DNA of 34,028 nucleotides from Tatlockia sp. (GTDB lineage Bacteria; Pseudomonadota; Gammaproteobacteria; Legionellales; Legionellaceae): the NCBI GenBank assembly GCA_013697645.1, contig JACCWL010000090.1, positions 1 to 34,028 of the forward strand, given 5' to 3'. Within the stretch, counting starts at the first letter, position 1. Each line of letters begins with the position of its first letter. Below are positions 1 to 9,820 of this stretch, piece by piece. The notes beneath the pieces are model-generated. The model did no database searches, had not been told where the DNA came from, and saw only the letters and a list, made by a program, of their open reading frames with translations. The position numbers and the translations under genes were made by a program.

Positions 1-1095
1 CCGGTGAGAACTAATGGACATCAAAATACCAAAACCGGCTAAGAAAGTGACCATGGCGGTGCCACCGTAACTGACCAAGGGCAAAGGAATACCAACAACC
101 GGTAAAATCCCCATCACCATGCTAATGTTCACAAAAGCAGAAAGGAAAAAGGTCATAGCGAGGCTTGCTGCCAATAAACGAGTAAAGCCCGTTTGAGCGT
201 TTCTTGCGATATGAAGACCGCGTAATGAAATCAAAATGACCAAGGCAATTAGAATAGAAGACCCGACAAAGCCAAACTCCTCGCCACTAACCGCAAAAAT
301 AAAATCAGTCGCATGTTCCGGCAAAAAATTCAAATGAGATTGACTGCCTTCTAGCCAACCTTTACCAAAAGCTCCGCCAGAGCCAATAGCGATTTTGGAT
401 TGAATAATATGATAGCCAGAACCAAGTGGATCTTGCTCAGGATTGAGTAAAGTGAATATTCGTTGCTTTTGATAATCATGCATGAGATGCCAAAGTAAAG
501 GGGCTGCACAGGAAAGCATAATTCCAATACTTAACAGAATGCGCATCCTAATTCCTGCCAAAAAGACAACTGCTAAACCAGAAGCAATAACCATGATGGC
601 AGTACCTAAATCAGGTTGTTTAGCAATTAATAAAGCGGGTATAAAAATCATCAGAGCGGCTATCGCTAGTGATTTGAGATCAATTGGGAAAGGTTTACGG
701 TCAAAATACCAGGCAACCATCATAGGAATTGCTAATTTCATAATCTCAGAGGGCTGAAATCGAAAGACACCGAGGTCAAGCCAGCGCTGGGCTCCTTTGC
801 CAATTTTTCCCATCAACATCACAGCAATAAGCAAAACTAGACCAAGACAATAAATCCAAGGTGTCCAAATTTTATATTTATGGGGTGGAATTATTGCAAA
901 AACCATCATGATCGCCACCGCAAAAAAAAGCCGCATGGATTGACGTAATACCATGTTTAAATTTTGGTTTGAAGCAGAGTATAAAATCAACATGCCAAAA
1001 GCAACCAAAATGAGGACTAGTCCAAATAAAGGCAAGTCTATATGAATGGATTTGACCGTGAATCGATATACAGGACGAACGGAATGGCTTTTCAT
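1..1095 (-). CDS. rodA: RodA, SEDS peptidoglycan glycosyltransferase (3' end cut by window edge)
   Basis: RodA polymerises lipid II into glycan strands for lateral wall growth and works with PBP2, encoded just upstream. The frame is open for 365 codons from ATG at 1095 to the window edge; E. coli RodA has 370 residues, so only the last few are missing. The translation is a polytopic membrane protein. It shows the SEDS motifs KQPDLGTA (about residues 159-166) and FLPEHATDFIFA, where D264 aligns with the catalytic Asp262 of E. coli RodA, and a C-terminal VSYGGTAMV segment. The start overlaps the mrdA stop as ATGA, so the two genes are translationally coupled. A short open frame at 878-1129 on the same strand is only a shadow. 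Confidence 0.95.
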   Translation of the reverse strand, partial: MKSHSVRPVYRFTVKSIHIDLPLFGLVLILVAFGMLILYSASNQNLNMVLRQSMRLFFAVAIMMVFAIIPPHKYKIWTPWIYCLGLVLLIAVMLMGKIGKGAQRWLDLGVFRFQPSEIMKLAIPMMVAWYFDRKPFPIDLKSLAIAALMIFIPALLIAKQPDLGTAIMVIASGLAVVFLAGIRMRILLSIGIMLSCAAPLLWHLMHDYQKQRIFTLLNPEQDPLGSGYHIIQSKIAIGSGGAFGKGWLEGSQSHLNFLPEHATDFIFAVSGEEFGFVGSSILIALVILISLRGLHIARNAQTGFTRLLAASLAMTFFLSAFVNISMVMGILPVVGIPLPLVSYGGTAMVTFLAGFGILMSISSHR

Positions 1096-2951
1096 TTTGG
1101 TTCACTTTTCTTAAGTTCAAAATAGGCATCCATTACTTTACGAGCGACATTGGAGGCTGCAAAATCATTTTCAACCATGACTGCAATTGCTATTTCGGGA
1201 TTATCAACAGGAGCAAAGGCAATTATCAGGGAGTGGTCACGCAAATATTCTGGAATATCTTCATAACGTATCTTGCGGGCTTTTTCATAGAGTTTTCCAC
1301 CAAAAACTTGTGCCGTACCGGTTTTAGCACCCACAGAATAGGGCGCTGTCCGCCCAAAACGATAGCCGGTGCCTTCATTTGAAGTAATCACTTCGTGCAT
1401 AGCCTCAGCAATAATAGTCCAATAGTTCTCATCCTTAAGATGCATTGGATATTCTTCAAGTACTTGATACTCATGGGTTTCGCCTTTATCACTTTGAATC
1501 GACTTCTTTAAGAAATGAGGTCTGAAACGTTTGCCTTTTTGGCTTAAAGAAGCAGTTGCATTAGCTAATTGCAAAGGAGAAACCAGCATAAAACCTTGGC
1601 CAATAGAAGTAATAACCGTATCACCAGGGTACCAAGGCACTCCTTTTACTTGTCTTTTCCAAAGTTTATTGGGGAGAATTCCTGCGGCCTCTTCATTAAG
1701 ATCAACATGCGTGAGATGGCCAAAGCCAAATTGGCTTAACATGTCCTCAATGGCAGCAATGCCCATTTTATGGCCTAGATTATAGAAATAAGTATCACAA
1801 GATACGGTAATCGCTCTTTTTAGATTGATAAAGCCATGGCCCGTTTTTTTCCAATCACGGTAAGAGTGGCTAACACCTGGCAACCTAAACCAGCCTGGAT
1901 CAAATATGCTATATTTTGTATCCACTACGCCTTTTTCAAGACCCGCAAGCCCCATAAACGGTTTAATTGTTGATGCCGGTGGATACAAACCTCTTACTGC
2001 ACGGTTGTAAAGAGGACGATCTGGCGCTTCTGCTAAGGTTTTATAATCACTAGAACTAATGCCATTAACAAAGGCATTTGGATCAAAGCTTGGCGAGCTT
2101 ACCATCGCTAATATTTCACCGCCGTGAGTGCTCATTGCTACAACTGCACCTCGCTTATCTTTCATAGCCAGGGTGGCTGCTTGCTGCAATCGGCTATCGA
2201 CAGTCAAGAATAATTTTTCCCCAGACACAGGATTTTGCTTATTGAGTATTCTCATTGTTCTACCGCTTACATCAATTTCTGCTTGTTGATAACCCACTTC
2301 ACCGTGCAGGATATTTTCATAGAACTTTTCAATACCAGACTTGCCGATAAAATTGGTCGCGCGATAATTCGTAGGATCAACCTGCTGTAATTCCTGAATG
2401 TTTATTCGACCCACATAGCCGATAAAATGTGCTGTTTCTTCCCCTAAAGGATAATAACGCATCAGTCTTGCTTTAACGCTCACCCCGGGAAATAGGTACT
2501 GATAGCTTGCAAAAATGGCGACTTCTTCCTGTGTCAATTTTAATTTAAAGGGGATAGGTACAAAACTGCGATTTTGCTTGCGTGCACGATTGAAATTTTC
2601 AATGTCGGCTTCTGAGATTGAAGGGATCAGCGTTTGCAGTTTTTTTAAGGTTTGTTGCATATTTTTGACATGTTCAGGAACAATTTCTAAAACGTAGACC
2701 GGTATATTATCAGCCAATACAACGCCATTCCTATCAAGAATAATTCCCCTAGGAGGGGCAATAGGAACTATACTCATTTGGTTTTTGAAGGATAAGGTTT
2801 TGTATCGCTTAAACTGTGATATTTGTAAATAGGCCAAACGCAAGACGAGAACAGAGGATAAGAGAATCACCAGCACTATAAGTAAATTTAATCGAGAGAG
2901 ATGAATTCTTGATCCGGCTAGATCATTTTTTGCGGAATAGTTATATCGCAT
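1092..2951 (-). CDS. mrdA: Penicillin-binding protein 2 (peptidoglycan D,D-transpeptidase)
   Basis: PBP2 cross-links peptidoglycan during elongation and is the transpeptidase partner of RodA. The protein has 619 residues (E. coli 633). An N-terminal membrane anchor spans about residues 22-44, followed by the dimerisation domain with APPRGIILDRNG at about 65-76. The transpeptidase domain carries all three penicillin-binding motifs: S327-T-I-K330 (nucleophile S327), S384-C-D386, and K543-T-G545. It is a single-pass inner-membrane protein with a periplasmic catalytic domain. The stop overlaps the rodA start by four bases. rlmH lies 60 bp upstream on the same strand, the common rsfS-rlmH-mrdA-rodA order. 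The ribosome binding site before ATG 2951 is weak. Confidence 0.97.
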   Translation of the reverse strand: MRYNYSAKNDLAGSRIHLSRLNLLIVLVILLSSVLVLRLAYLQISQFKRYKTLSFKNQMSIVPIAPPRGIILDRNGVVLADNIPVYVLEIVPEHVKNMQQTLKKLQTLIPSISEADIENFNRARKQNRSFVPIPFKLKLTQEEVAIFASYQYLFPGVSVKARLMRYYPLGEETAHFIGYVGRINIQELQQVDPTNYRATNFIGKSGIEKFYENILHGEVGYQQAEIDVSGRTMRILNKQNPVSGEKLFLTVDSRLQQAATLAMKDKRGAVVAMSTHGGEILAMVSSPSFDPNAFVNGISSSDYKTLAEAPDRPLYNRAVRGLYPPASTIKPFMGLAGLEKGVVDTKYSIFDPGWFRLPGVSHSYRDWKKTGHGFINLKRAITVSCDTYFYNLGHKMGIAAIEDMLSQFGFGHLTHVDLNEEAAGILPNKLWKRQVKGVPWYPGDTVITSIGQGFMLVSPLQLANATASLSQKGKRFRPHFLKKSIQSDKGETHEYQVLEEYPMHLKDENYWTIIAEAMHEVITSNEGTGYRFGRTAPYSVGAKTGTAQVFGGKLYEKARKIRYEDIPEYLRDHSLIIAFAPVDNPEIAIAVMVENDFAASNVARKVMDAYFELKKSEPK

Positions 2952-3011
2952 CTTCGTCTTATTTTTTAAAACCAGGTAAATAAAAAGCAGGTCATATCTT
3001 AGCTTAAAACT

Positions 3012-3482
3012 TCACTTGTGATAAGGGTGATTGTGTATAATTGACCAGGAACGATAAAGTGCCTCTAACAATACTACCCGCACCAAGGGATGGGGAAGCG
3101 TTAATTGCGACAAAGACCAGCGTTCATGAGAACGGTCAAGGAGTGTTTGCGCTAATCCTTCGGGACCGCCAATTAAAAAACAAAGATGAGAGCTGATTTG
3201 TTGTAGTAGCTCAAGTTTTGCGGCGAGCTTTTCAGAGCTAAAGGACTCACCACTGATATCCAGCGCAATTATTCGAGCGCCGCTGGGGATGGCTGCCGAC
3301 ATTAAAGCTGCTTCTTTCTCGAGAATACGGCTTAGATCAGTCGATTTGCCCCGTTTGCTAAGAGGAATTTCAATCAGATTTATACTGGCGAAGTCTTGCA
3401 GGCGTTTAGAAAATTCAGAAACCGCCGTATTAACCCAGGCAGGCATTTTATTAGCACAGCTAATTAAGGTAATTTTAAACAT
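3012..3482 (-). CDS. rlmH: RlmH, 23S rRNA pseudouridine-1915 N3-methyltransferase
   Basis: RlmH methylates pseudouridine 1915 in helix 69 of 23S rRNA in assembled 70S ribosomes, using S-adenosylmethionine. The 156 residues match the usual length of about 155. It is a minimal SPOUT (trefoil-knot) methyltransferase: the motif LIGGPEGL in the middle of the C-terminal half and the end [19 protein letters not shown] are typical of the family. Translation starts at ATG 3482, behind an AGG about nine bases upstream. rsfS precedes it on the same strand, separated by 216 bp that hold a palindromic repeat; the two may share transcription. Confidence 0.96.
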   Translation of the reverse strand: MFKITLISCANKMPAWVNTAVSEFSKRLQDFASINLIEIPLSKRGKSTDLSRILEKEAALMSAAIPSGARIIALDISGESFSSEKLAAKLELLQQISSHLCFLIGGPEGLAQTLLDRSHERWSLSQLTLPHPLVRVVLLEALYRSWSIIHNHPYHK

Positions 3483-3554
3483 AATTTAACCTAGGTGTTC
3501 AGCCCCACAAGGGAAATGATTATTTGACAGATCTTAAGAAAAAAAATAAAAAAA

Positions 3555-3672
3555 GCGTAGCCTGGTTAGCGCGCAGCGATAACCGGGTTAACCAAATCCC
3601 TAATTATCGCGGCAGGCTACAACTAGCTGGATGCCACGCCACATAATCCGGATTAAGCGACGCTTCATCCAT
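3555..3672. repeat. REP-like palindromic patch between rsfS and rlmH
   Basis: An intergenic patch holds several GC-richer inverted repeats. GTAGCCTG (3557-3564) pairs with CAGGCTAC (3613-3620). Inside, CCTGGTTA (3561-3568) can pair with TAACCGGG about 11 bases on, with one wobble. A second hairpin-like unit follows: CTGGAT...ATCCGG, then GGAT...ATCC around 3650-3672. GTAGCCTGG-type palindromes are common dispersed intergenic repeats in gammaproteobacteria, Legionella included. This looks like two degenerate units of such a repeat; it may also affect transcript stability between the two genes. Confidence 0.55.
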
Positions 3673-3698
3673 GCTATGTTCTTGAAAACCATAAATTA

Positions 3699-4040
3699 TT
3701 ACAATTCGGTTTTAGGATTATCTTGCCAGAGGCCTTCAAGATTATAGAAATTACGGCTATCAGGCTGCATAACATGCAATACAAAATCACCGAAATCAAT
3801 CAAAACCCAATCACCACCTTCAAGACCAGTCAGGCTAAGTGCACTTAAGCCTGCGGCTTTCATATCTTTAGCAACAGTTTCAGCAATTGCTTTGACATGA
3901 CGTGATGAACGGCCGCTGCAAATAATCATATAATCAGTTACAGAGGTGTGTTCCCGGACATTAATCACTACAACATCAATTGCTTGAATATCATCGAGTG
4001 ATTTTTGCAGTTGCTTTAAAAGCGATTGTTGCTCAGACAT
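3699..4040 (-). CDS. rsfS: RsfS, ribosomal silencing factor
   Basis: RsfS binds ribosomal protein L14 and blocks joining of the ribosomal subunits during starvation. The protein has 113 residues (E. coli 105). Family landmarks are VTDYMIICSGRSSRHVKAIAE near residues 30-50, LTGLEGGDWVLIDFGDFVLHVM in the middle, and the end FYNLEGLW. Start is ATG 4040; the Shine-Dalgarno sequence is poor, but a well-spaced sigma70-type promoter lies 35 bp upstream. It is the first gene of a minus-strand series leading to rlmH, mrdA and rodA. nadD, which often precedes rsfS, is not here; a transporter gene sits upstream instead. Confidence 0.95.
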   Translation of the reverse strand: MSEQQSLLKQLQKSLDDIQAIDVVVINVREHTSVTDYMIICSGRSSRHVKAIAETVAKDMKAAGLSALSLTGLEGGDWVLIDFGDFVLHVMQPDSRNFYNLEGLWQDNPKTEL

Positions 4041-4074
4041 AAGATGTAATGAATCTCATTTTAAAAAGGGGTGG

Positions 4075-4103
4075 ATGATAACAGTAATTTTTCAAACTCT
4101 CAA
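4075..4103 (-). promoter_or_regulatory. Candidate sigma70 promoter of rsfS
   Basis: On the minus strand TTGAGA (4103-4098) and TATCAT (4080-4075) are separated by exactly 17 bases, close to the sigma70 consensus, with the rsfS ATG 35 bp downstream. Partly overlapping it is a perfect inverted repeat, AAAGAAT (4102-4108) with ATTCTTT (4119-4125). It lies just after the transporter gene stop but lacks a U-run, so it is at best a weak terminator. Confidence 0.5.
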
Positions 4104-4145
4104 AGAATCCCCTAAAATATTCTTTAAATCCCATAAATAAGCCCA

Positions 4146-5630
4146 CTAAACCGGTTTTAAATGATTTAAATCCTTTTCGCTTCTCTGTCCTACTAATAAT
4201 ATTTTAATTACATGATTTAAAATAAAACAGATAATCGTCGCTACAATAAGGATACAAAAAAGCGATGTAAAAGCATGAGCATAATGTGCTTTAAGTTCAA
4301 TAATTGACATATAACCTGGTTTTACAGCAGTCAAGGTAGCTAATTTTCCTGACAAATAGCCGCCAATTCCTAAGGAAACAAAAAATATTCCCATCATAGT
4401 GCTTACCTTTTTTCGGCTTGCCAGAACAGTTATAGCTGAAAGTCCAACTGGCGATAATAAAAGCTCTGCAATCGAAATCAGTAAGTAGGCTGGTAATAAA
4501 TACAGAGGTAATATCAGAGCAGAAGAGCTCTGAGAGCTATAACTAATCACAGTAATTAAAAAATAAGCGAGACAAATGAAAAGCATGGCCAATACGAATT
4601 TTTTCCCAGTGCGTAAGCCACATTGAACTACGGATAGCTTCTCTTTATTACGTGATAATAAAAACCCAAAAATAAGCATTCCGATGCTTTGAACTCCCAC
4701 ATAATAAGGAGCGGGAAAATTTAAGCCAAAAATTTGAGGTTGTACAACCCTTGAAATAAATAAGGTTAAAGACATAAACATTTGAAAATAAAAAGCCCAA
4801 AACATTATAGAGATAATACAAAGTAAACCAATTACGATATTTTGCCGTGCCTGTTCAGCCGTTTCACAGGTAATTGAATAAATTAAGTAAGCAACAGACA
4901 TAATAACAACGGCAATAAAGGCTGAATTCGCAAACATCGGAAAGAGAAGGATGCAAAAAGAAACAAGCCATAAGAAAAACATCATAAACAAGGCTTTATA
5001 TAGGTTTGAAAGCTTAAATTCACAGGGATAATAATCAGCAATTTTGTAATGGTAACTACCAAAGGCAAAGACTGAAAACGCGATAATCATACCAATGGCG
5101 GCACTTATAAAAGAAACTGACCAACCAAAATGAATAGAGAGCATCGATGGTAAGGTTGTACCTAAAATAATACCTGTAGTAAGACCCATGTAAAAAATTG
5201 TAAAACCTCTTTCTCGCTTCGAAGAGCCCATAGGGTATTCATTTCCTAGCAAGGACGAGATATTGGGCTTCAGTAAACCGGTACCTACAGCAATGCCAGC
5301 TAAGGCGGCCGTTAGGCTATAATCATTCACAAAAAAAGTTAGAGACAAATAACTTAAAAATAAAATGGCAGCGCCAGTTAAAATTGCCCTTTTTTGACCG
5401 AGCAAATGATCAGCAATCCATCCGCCAATTACAGGGGAAATATAAGTCAATGCAGTAAAGGAACCAACTAAGGCATAGACACGCTTGTCTGGCCATTGGA
5501 AAAAAAGCGCAAGATATAAAGCGAGAAGGGATTGTACGACGTAAAACCCATAGCGTTCCCACATTTCAGTTGCAAAAAAAACACGTAAAGAAGGGGGGTG
5601 TGTGTAGGTATTATTCTGTTCGCTATGCAC
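4146..5630 (-). CDS. POT/PTR family proton-dependent peptide transporter
   Basis: This is an inner-membrane MFS protein of the POT family, which imports di- and tripeptides with protons. The 494-residue translation has about 12-14 hydrophobic segments. Near the N-terminus is the family ExxER signature (TEMWERYGFY), followed by the conserved loop SFTALTYISPVIGGWIADHLLGQKRAI and a GTGLLKPNISSLLGNEY region. Start is uncertain. GTG 5630 gives the usual short cytoplasmic N-terminus of about ten residues before helix 1. ATG 5681 would add 17 residues, partly hydrophobic; neither has a strong ribosome binding site. The gene diverges from hutU, suggesting a link between peptide uptake and amino-acid use. 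The substrate cannot be read from sequence. Confidence 0.88.
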   Translation of the reverse strand: MHSEQNNTYTHPPSLRVFFATEMWERYGFYVVQSLLALYLALFFQWPDKRVYALVGSFTALTYISPVIGGWIADHLLGQKRAILTGAAILFLSYLSLTFFVNDYSLTAALAGIAVGTGLLKPNISSLLGNEYPMGSSKRERGFTIFYMGLTTGIILGTTLPSMLSIHFGWSVSFISAAIGMIIAFSVFAFGSYHYKIADYYPCEFKLSNLYKALFMMFFLWLVSFCILLFPMFANSAFIAVVIMSVAYLIYSITCETAEQARQNIVIGLLCIISIMFWAFYFQMFMSLTLFISRVVQPQIFGLNFPAPYYVGVQSIGMLIFGFLLSRNKEKLSVVQCGLRTGKKFVLAMLFICLAYFLITVISYSSQSSSALILPLYLLPAYLLISIAELLLSPVGLSAITVLASRKKVSTMMGIFFVSLGIGGYLSGKLATLTAVKPGYMSIIELKAHYAHAFTSLFCILIVATIICFILNHVIKILLVGQRSEKDLNHLKPV

Positions 5631-5718
5631 AATAATAATCCAAAATTTAAAAAGATTAGAGCGTAGAGTATCATAATGCATCCAAATTGAACATAGCGAA
5701 CATCGAAATCTTCATTTT

Positions 5719-5746
5719 TTGCTACTTTAAGCCGCTGGTGTATGAT
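5719..5746 (+). promoter_or_regulatory. Candidate sigma70 promoter of hutUH
   Basis: TTGCTA (5719-5724) and TATGAT (5741-5746) are spaced by 16 bases, upstream of the hutU start at 5775 and its AGGGAG ribosome binding site (5764-5769). The region is shared with the divergent transporter gene. No HutC-type operator palindrome was recognised. Confidence 0.45.
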
Positions 5747-5774
5747 AACCACCTGTCTTAAGCAGGGAGCTAAA

Positions 5775-7463
5775 ATGACAACTCGCAATAAAGCTCATAA
5801 AACAATAAAAGCCAATCATGGCAATCAATTGGAAGCGAAAAATTGGTTGTGTGAAGCGGCTCTAAGAATGCTTTGCAATAATCTCGATCCAGAAGTTGCA
5901 GAAGATCCTGAATCTCTAGTCGTTTATGGCGGTCTAGGACGCGCTGCTCGTAATTGGCAATCTTTTGATAAAATTGTTGAAGTTCTGAAGCAGCTCGAAA
6001 ACGATCAAACCTTGCTTATTCAATCTGGAAAACCAGTGGGCGTGTTTACAACGCATGAGGATGCGCCGCGAGTCTTGATAGCTAATTCTAATTTAGTACC
6101 CAAATGGGCAACCTGGGAGCATTTTAATGAGCTCGATAAAAAGGGCTTAATGATGTATGGCCAAATGACTGCCGGCTCTTGGATATACATTGGTTCGCAA
6201 GGGATAATTCAAGGAACCTATGAAACAATCAATTCCTGTGCTACCCAGCATTTTGCTGGCGATTTATCAGGACGCTGGATGCTTACCGCCGGTCTTGGAG
6301 GCATGGGAGGAGCCCAACCGCTTGCAGCAACAATGGCAGGGGCAAGTTTATTGGCAGTTGAATGTGATCCCATACGCCTAGAAAAACGCCTTAAAACAGG
6401 TTACCTCGACAAATACACTAATAACCTTGACGAAGCTTTAGGCTGGATTCATGAATCTTGCAAACAAAAAAATCCGCTCTCGGTAGGACTCTTAGGCAAT
6501 GCGGCTGAAATTTATTCCGAATTGATAAAGCGGCGTATCAAGCCAGATATGGTCACTGATCAGACCTCAGCCCATGATCCTTTAAATGGCTATTTACCCG
6601 CAGGTTGGTCATTAGAAAAAGCAGAAAAAATGCGGAAAACTGCACCACAGGAAGTTATCGCTGCGGCAAAAAAATCAATCGCTGTACAAGTTAAGGCGAT
6701 GCTCGCTTTTCAAAATCAAGGTGTTAGAGTTTTTGATTATGGCAATAATATTCGTCAAATGGCTTTTGAAGAGGGCGTTTCGGATGCTTTTTCAATCCCA
6801 GGTTTTGTTCCTGCATTCATTCGTCCATTATTTTGCCAAGGAATTGGACCCTTCCGTTGGGTAGCCTTATCAGGCGATCCAGAGGATATATATGCAACAG
6901 ATAGGAAGGTTAAAGACCTTATGCAACACGATAAACATCTGGTTCGTTGGTTAGATTTAGCAGCGGAAAAAATTCCCTTTCAGGGTTTGCCTGCTCGGAT
7001 TTGCTGGGTTGGTCTAAAAGACCGTGCCCGCTTGGCCTTAGCTTTTAATGAAATGGTAAAATCAAAAGAGCTTAAAGCACCGATTGTAATTGGTCGTGAT
7101 CACCTTGATTCGGGCTCAGTCGCAAGCCCTAATCGTGAAACAGAAGGAATGCTTGATGGCTCTGACGCTGTTTCTGACTGGCCTTTTCTAAATGCTTTAT
7201 TAAATTGTGCCTCTGGCGCCACCTGGGTCAGTATCCATCATGGCGGCGGTGTGGGTATGGGTTTTTCGCAACATGCTGGTGTTGTCATTGTAGCGGATGG
7301 AACAGACAAAGCGGCGGCACGAATTAGTCGAGTTCTTCATAATGATCCAGCCACTGGTGTCATGAGGCATGCCGATGCGGGTTATGAATTAGCGCGAAAA
7401 TGTGCAAAGGACAACAATTTATGGTTACCGATGGAATTAATTGGAGGCCCTGGCCATGACTAA
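5775..7463 (+). CDS. hutU: Urocanate hydratase (urocanase)
   Basis: Urocanase converts urocanate to 4-imidazolone-5-propionate, the second step of histidine degradation, with tightly bound NAD+. The protein has 562 residues, the usual length. The nucleotide-binding stretch GLGGMGGA is at residues 173-180, and C410 in [15 protein letters not shown] occupies the position of the catalytic cysteine known from Pseudomonas putida. The conserved [15 protein letters not shown] block is near the end. ATG 5775 is chosen over an in-frame upstream codon at 5742 because AGGGAG sits six bases before it and 5742 falls inside the likely -10 box. The 3' end overlaps hutH by eight bases. No hutI or hutG follows, so the later steps must be encoded elsewhere if present. 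Confidence 0.97.
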   Translation: MTTRNKAHKTIKANHGNQLEAKNWLCEAALRMLCNNLDPEVAEDPESLVVYGGLGRAARNWQSFDKIVEVLKQLENDQTLLIQSGKPVGVFTTHEDAPRVLIANSNLVPKWATWEHFNELDKKGLMMYGQMTAGSWIYIGSQGIIQGTYETINSCATQHFAGDLSGRWMLTAGLGGMGGAQPLAATMAGASLLAVECDPIRLEKRLKTGYLDKYTNNLDEALGWIHESCKQKNPLSVGLLGNAAEIYSELIKRRIKPDMVTDQTSAHDPLNGYLPAGWSLEKAEKMRKTAPQEVIAAAKKSIAVQVKAMLAFQNQGVRVFDYGNNIRQMAFEEGVSDAFSIPGFVPAFIRPLFCQGIGPFRWVALSGDPEDIYATDRKVKDLMQHDKHLVRWLDLAAEKIPFQGLPARICWVGLKDRARLALAFNEMVKSKELKAPIVIGRDHLDSGSVASPNRETEGMLDGSDAVSDWPFLNALLNCASGATWVSIHHGGGVGMGFSQHAGVVIVADGTDKAAARISRVLHNDPATGVMRHADAGYELARKCAKDNNLWLPMELIGGPGHD

Positions 7464-8973
7464 AATATTCACACTTAAACCAGGTCAACTTAACTTGGAT
7501 ACAATTAAACTAATTCTTAGCGACAAAAAAAAATGCCAGCTAGATGAGGCTGCGTTTCCCTTGATAGACGCTTCTGTTGGCATTGTCGAGAAGGCTGTTA
7601 AAGAAAAGAAAACAGTTTACGGAATTAATACAGGCTTTGGTTTTCTAGCTGCCGAAAAAATCGGTGCTGACAAGCTTAAACAATTACAACGCAATTTAAT
7701 TCTTTCTCATGCCTGCGGAACAGGCGAACTGCTTTCTGATGAGCTTGTATCCTTAGTTTTATTATTAAAAATTAATGGCTTGGCTCAAGGGTATTCAGGA
7801 GTGAGTAGAAAGTTAATAGAGGCTTTAATTATTTTTTTCAACAAAGGCATCTATCCTTGCATACCAATAAAAGGCTCTGTTGGTGCTTCAGGTGATCTCT
7901 GCCCCCTGGCTCATCTTGCCTTGCCCTTAATCGGTGAGGGGGAAGTTAGGTTTCAAGGTAAAATTTTAAGTGGCGAAGAGGGCTTGAAAATTGCCAAACT
8001 TAAACCTTTGCAGTTAGCCCCCAAAGAAGGCTTAGCCTTAATCAATGGCTTACAAGTTTCTGCAGCACTTTGTATTTATGCCTTTTTTCAAGCGGAGGCA
8101 CTCTTTGAAGCGGCTATGTTAGCTGCTTGTTTATCGCTTGAGGCAGCTCGTGCCAGTGAGGTGCCTTTTGATGATCGCATACATCGTGTTCGAGGTTACC
8201 AAGCGCAGCGGGATGTTGCGGCCAAGTGCAGAGAATTATTAACAGGTAGTACAATACGTGAATCGCATGGCCAATTTAGTCGCATCCAAGATCCTTATTC
8301 ACTTAGATGCCAACCACAAATTATGGGCGCGATTCTCCATCAAATACGCTTTATTGGTGAAACACTGCAAGTAGAAGTTAACTCAGTTTCCGATAATCCC
8401 TTAGTCTTTGTTGAACAGGGAGATATTCTGTCTGGCGGTAATTTTCATGGCGAAATAATTGCTATGGCAGCGGATAATTTAGCTCTAGCGATTGCCGAAA
8501 TTGGTGCTAGTGGCGAGCGGCTTATTGCTTTGCTGACCGATAAAAATTTTAGCGGCTTACCTTCTTTTTTGGTTCAGGAATCTGGTTTAAATTCGGGTTT
8601 TATGAATATTCATACAACAGCCGCCGCCTGTGCTAGTGATAACAAGGCCCTATCTCATCCTCACTCGGTGGATAGTATACCTACCTCGGCTAATCAGGAG
8701 GATCATGTGTCCATGTCAACGAATGCAGCAAGGCGCTTATTTGCCATGATTGATAACAGTGCAACCATCATAGCAATCGAATTTTTAGCGGCTTGTCAGG
8801 GTTTGGAATTCCATAAACCACTAACCACCTCGCCAAAATTAGTGAAAATTTATGACAAAATACGTCTCGATGTTGCGCCCTTAATCCATGACCGTTTCAT
8901 GGCACCTGAGATTCAAATCATCAAGCAAAAAATCCTTGATGGAGACTTTGCCTTGAATTCAGTTAAGAGTTAA
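7456..8973 (+). CDS. hutH: Histidine ammonia-lyase (histidase)
   Basis: Histidase deaminates L-histidine to trans-urocanate, the substrate of the upstream enzyme. The protein has 505 residues, typical of the family. The MIO electrophile is made autocatalytically from the Ala-Ser-Gly triad, seen here as A144-S145-G146 in [15 protein letters not shown]. Other family blocks are YGINTGFG (about 55-62) and the SVSDNPL segment. Start is ATG 7456, with GGAGG eight bases upstream inside hutU; an in-frame TTG at 7441 lacks this spacing. Reaction order (hutH then hutU) is the reverse of gene order, as in many hut operons. It is followed after 40 bp by a dehydrogenase gene with its own strong ribosome binding site. 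Confidence 0.97.
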   Translation: MTKIFTLKPGQLNLDTIKLILSDKKKCQLDEAAFPLIDASVGIVEKAVKEKKTVYGINTGFGFLAAEKIGADKLKQLQRNLILSHACGTGELLSDELVSLVLLLKINGLAQGYSGVSRKLIEALIIFFNKGIYPCIPIKGSVGASGDLCPLAHLALPLIGEGEVRFQGKILSGEEGLKIAKLKPLQLAPKEGLALINGLQVSAALCIYAFFQAEALFEAAMLAACLSLEAARASEVPFDDRIHRVRGYQAQRDVAAKCRELLTGSTIRESHGQFSRIQDPYSLRCQPQIMGAILHQIRFIGETLQVEVNSVSDNPLVFVEQGDILSGGNFHGEIIAMAADNLALAIAEIGASGERLIALLTDKNFSGLPSFLVQESGLNSGFMNIHTTAAACASDNKALSHPHSVDSIPTSANQEDHVSMSTNAARRLFAMIDNSATIIAIEFLAACQGLEFHKPLTTSPKLVKIYDKIRLDVAPLIHDRFMAPEIQIIKQKILDGDFALNSVKS

Positions 8974-9013
8974 AGTCACACTCGTTATTAGGATTTTTAT
9001 AAAGGGAGGGTAA

Positions 9014-9820
9014 ATGTCTAAAGTTTTGTTTATAACAGGGGGAAGCCGCGGAATTGGCAGAGAAATCGCCTTAAAATTCGCAGCCAATAAGGCATGCATA
9101 GTAATTGCTGCAAAAACAGATAAGCCTCACCCTAAGTTGGATGGGACAATTTATACCGTTGCAAAAGAAATTGAACAACTAGGAGGACATGCCTTGCCCT
9201 TGGTTGTGGATGTGCGTAATGAAGAGCAAATAAGCGAGGCGATGAACAAAACAGCTGAAGCCTTTGGCAAGTTAGATATTTTAATAAATAATGCCTCTGC
9301 GATTAATCTCTCAAATACAGAAACTACGCCGATGAAACGCTATGATTTGTTACAAGCTGTCAATGCCCGCGCAACCTTTGCCTGTTCACAGGCGGCTATT
9401 CCCAATTTACGTAAGTCTGATAATCCTCATATTCTCACTTTATCCCCGCCCTTAAGCATGAAGCCTGAGTGGTTTGCTGCTCATCTTGCCTACACGATGA
9501 GCAAATTTGGCATGTCTATGTGTACCCTAGGATTAGCGGAAGAATTGAAAATCTATGGTATTGCCGTCAACTCATTATGGCCACGCACCACAATTGCAAC
9601 CGCAGCTATTCAAAATAATTTCCCAGAAGCCATTTATAAAGCGAGTAGAAAACCTGAAATTGTCGCAGATGCTGCACATTGGATTTTATCTCAACCCTCT
9701 AAAGAGGTTACTGGAAATTTCTTTATCGATGAGGAAGTCTTAAGAAAAACTGGAATTCTCGATTTTTCCAGGTATGCTATCGACCCTTCTATTGAACCTC
9801 ATATTGATTTATTTTTATGA
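9014..9820 (+). CDS. Short-chain dehydrogenase/reductase, HSDL2-like
   Basis: This NAD(P)-dependent SDR has 268 residues. The Rossmann glycine motif TGGSRGIG is at residues 8-15, NNAS at 92-95, and the catalytic pair Y160-xxx-K164 lies in [13 protein letters not shown], with a serine at 144 or 148 as the third residue. The spacing and wording ([27 protein letters not shown]) resemble the hydroxysteroid-dehydrogenase-like 2 subfamily; its bacterial substrates are unknown, possibly fatty acyl or sterol compounds. Start ATG 9014 has a strong GGGAGG. The stop overlaps the rnhA start as ATGA. A link to histidine degradation is not supported beyond proximity. Confidence 0.88.
   Translation: MSKVLFITGGSRGIGREIALKFAANKACIVIAAKTDKPHPKLDGTIYTVAKEIEQLGGHALPLVVDVRNEEQISEAMNKTAEAFGKLDILINNASAINLSNTETTPMKRYDLLQAVNARATFACSQAAIPNLRKSDNPHILTLSPPLSMKPEWFAAHLAYTMSKFGMSMCTLGLAEELKIYGIAVNSLWPRTTIATAAIQNNFPEAIYKASRKPEIVADAAHWILSQPSKEVTGNFFIDEEVLRKTGILDFSRYAIDPSIEPHIDLFL

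Noticed and set aside
878-1129. Open frame of 83 codons on the minus strand
   Set aside because: It is a shadow of rodA and mrdA in another frame; rodA explains the region fully.
5742-5774. Longer hutU starting at 5742
   Set aside because: It overlaps the candidate -10 box; the ATG at 5775 has AGGGAG at good spacing and gives the family length and C410.
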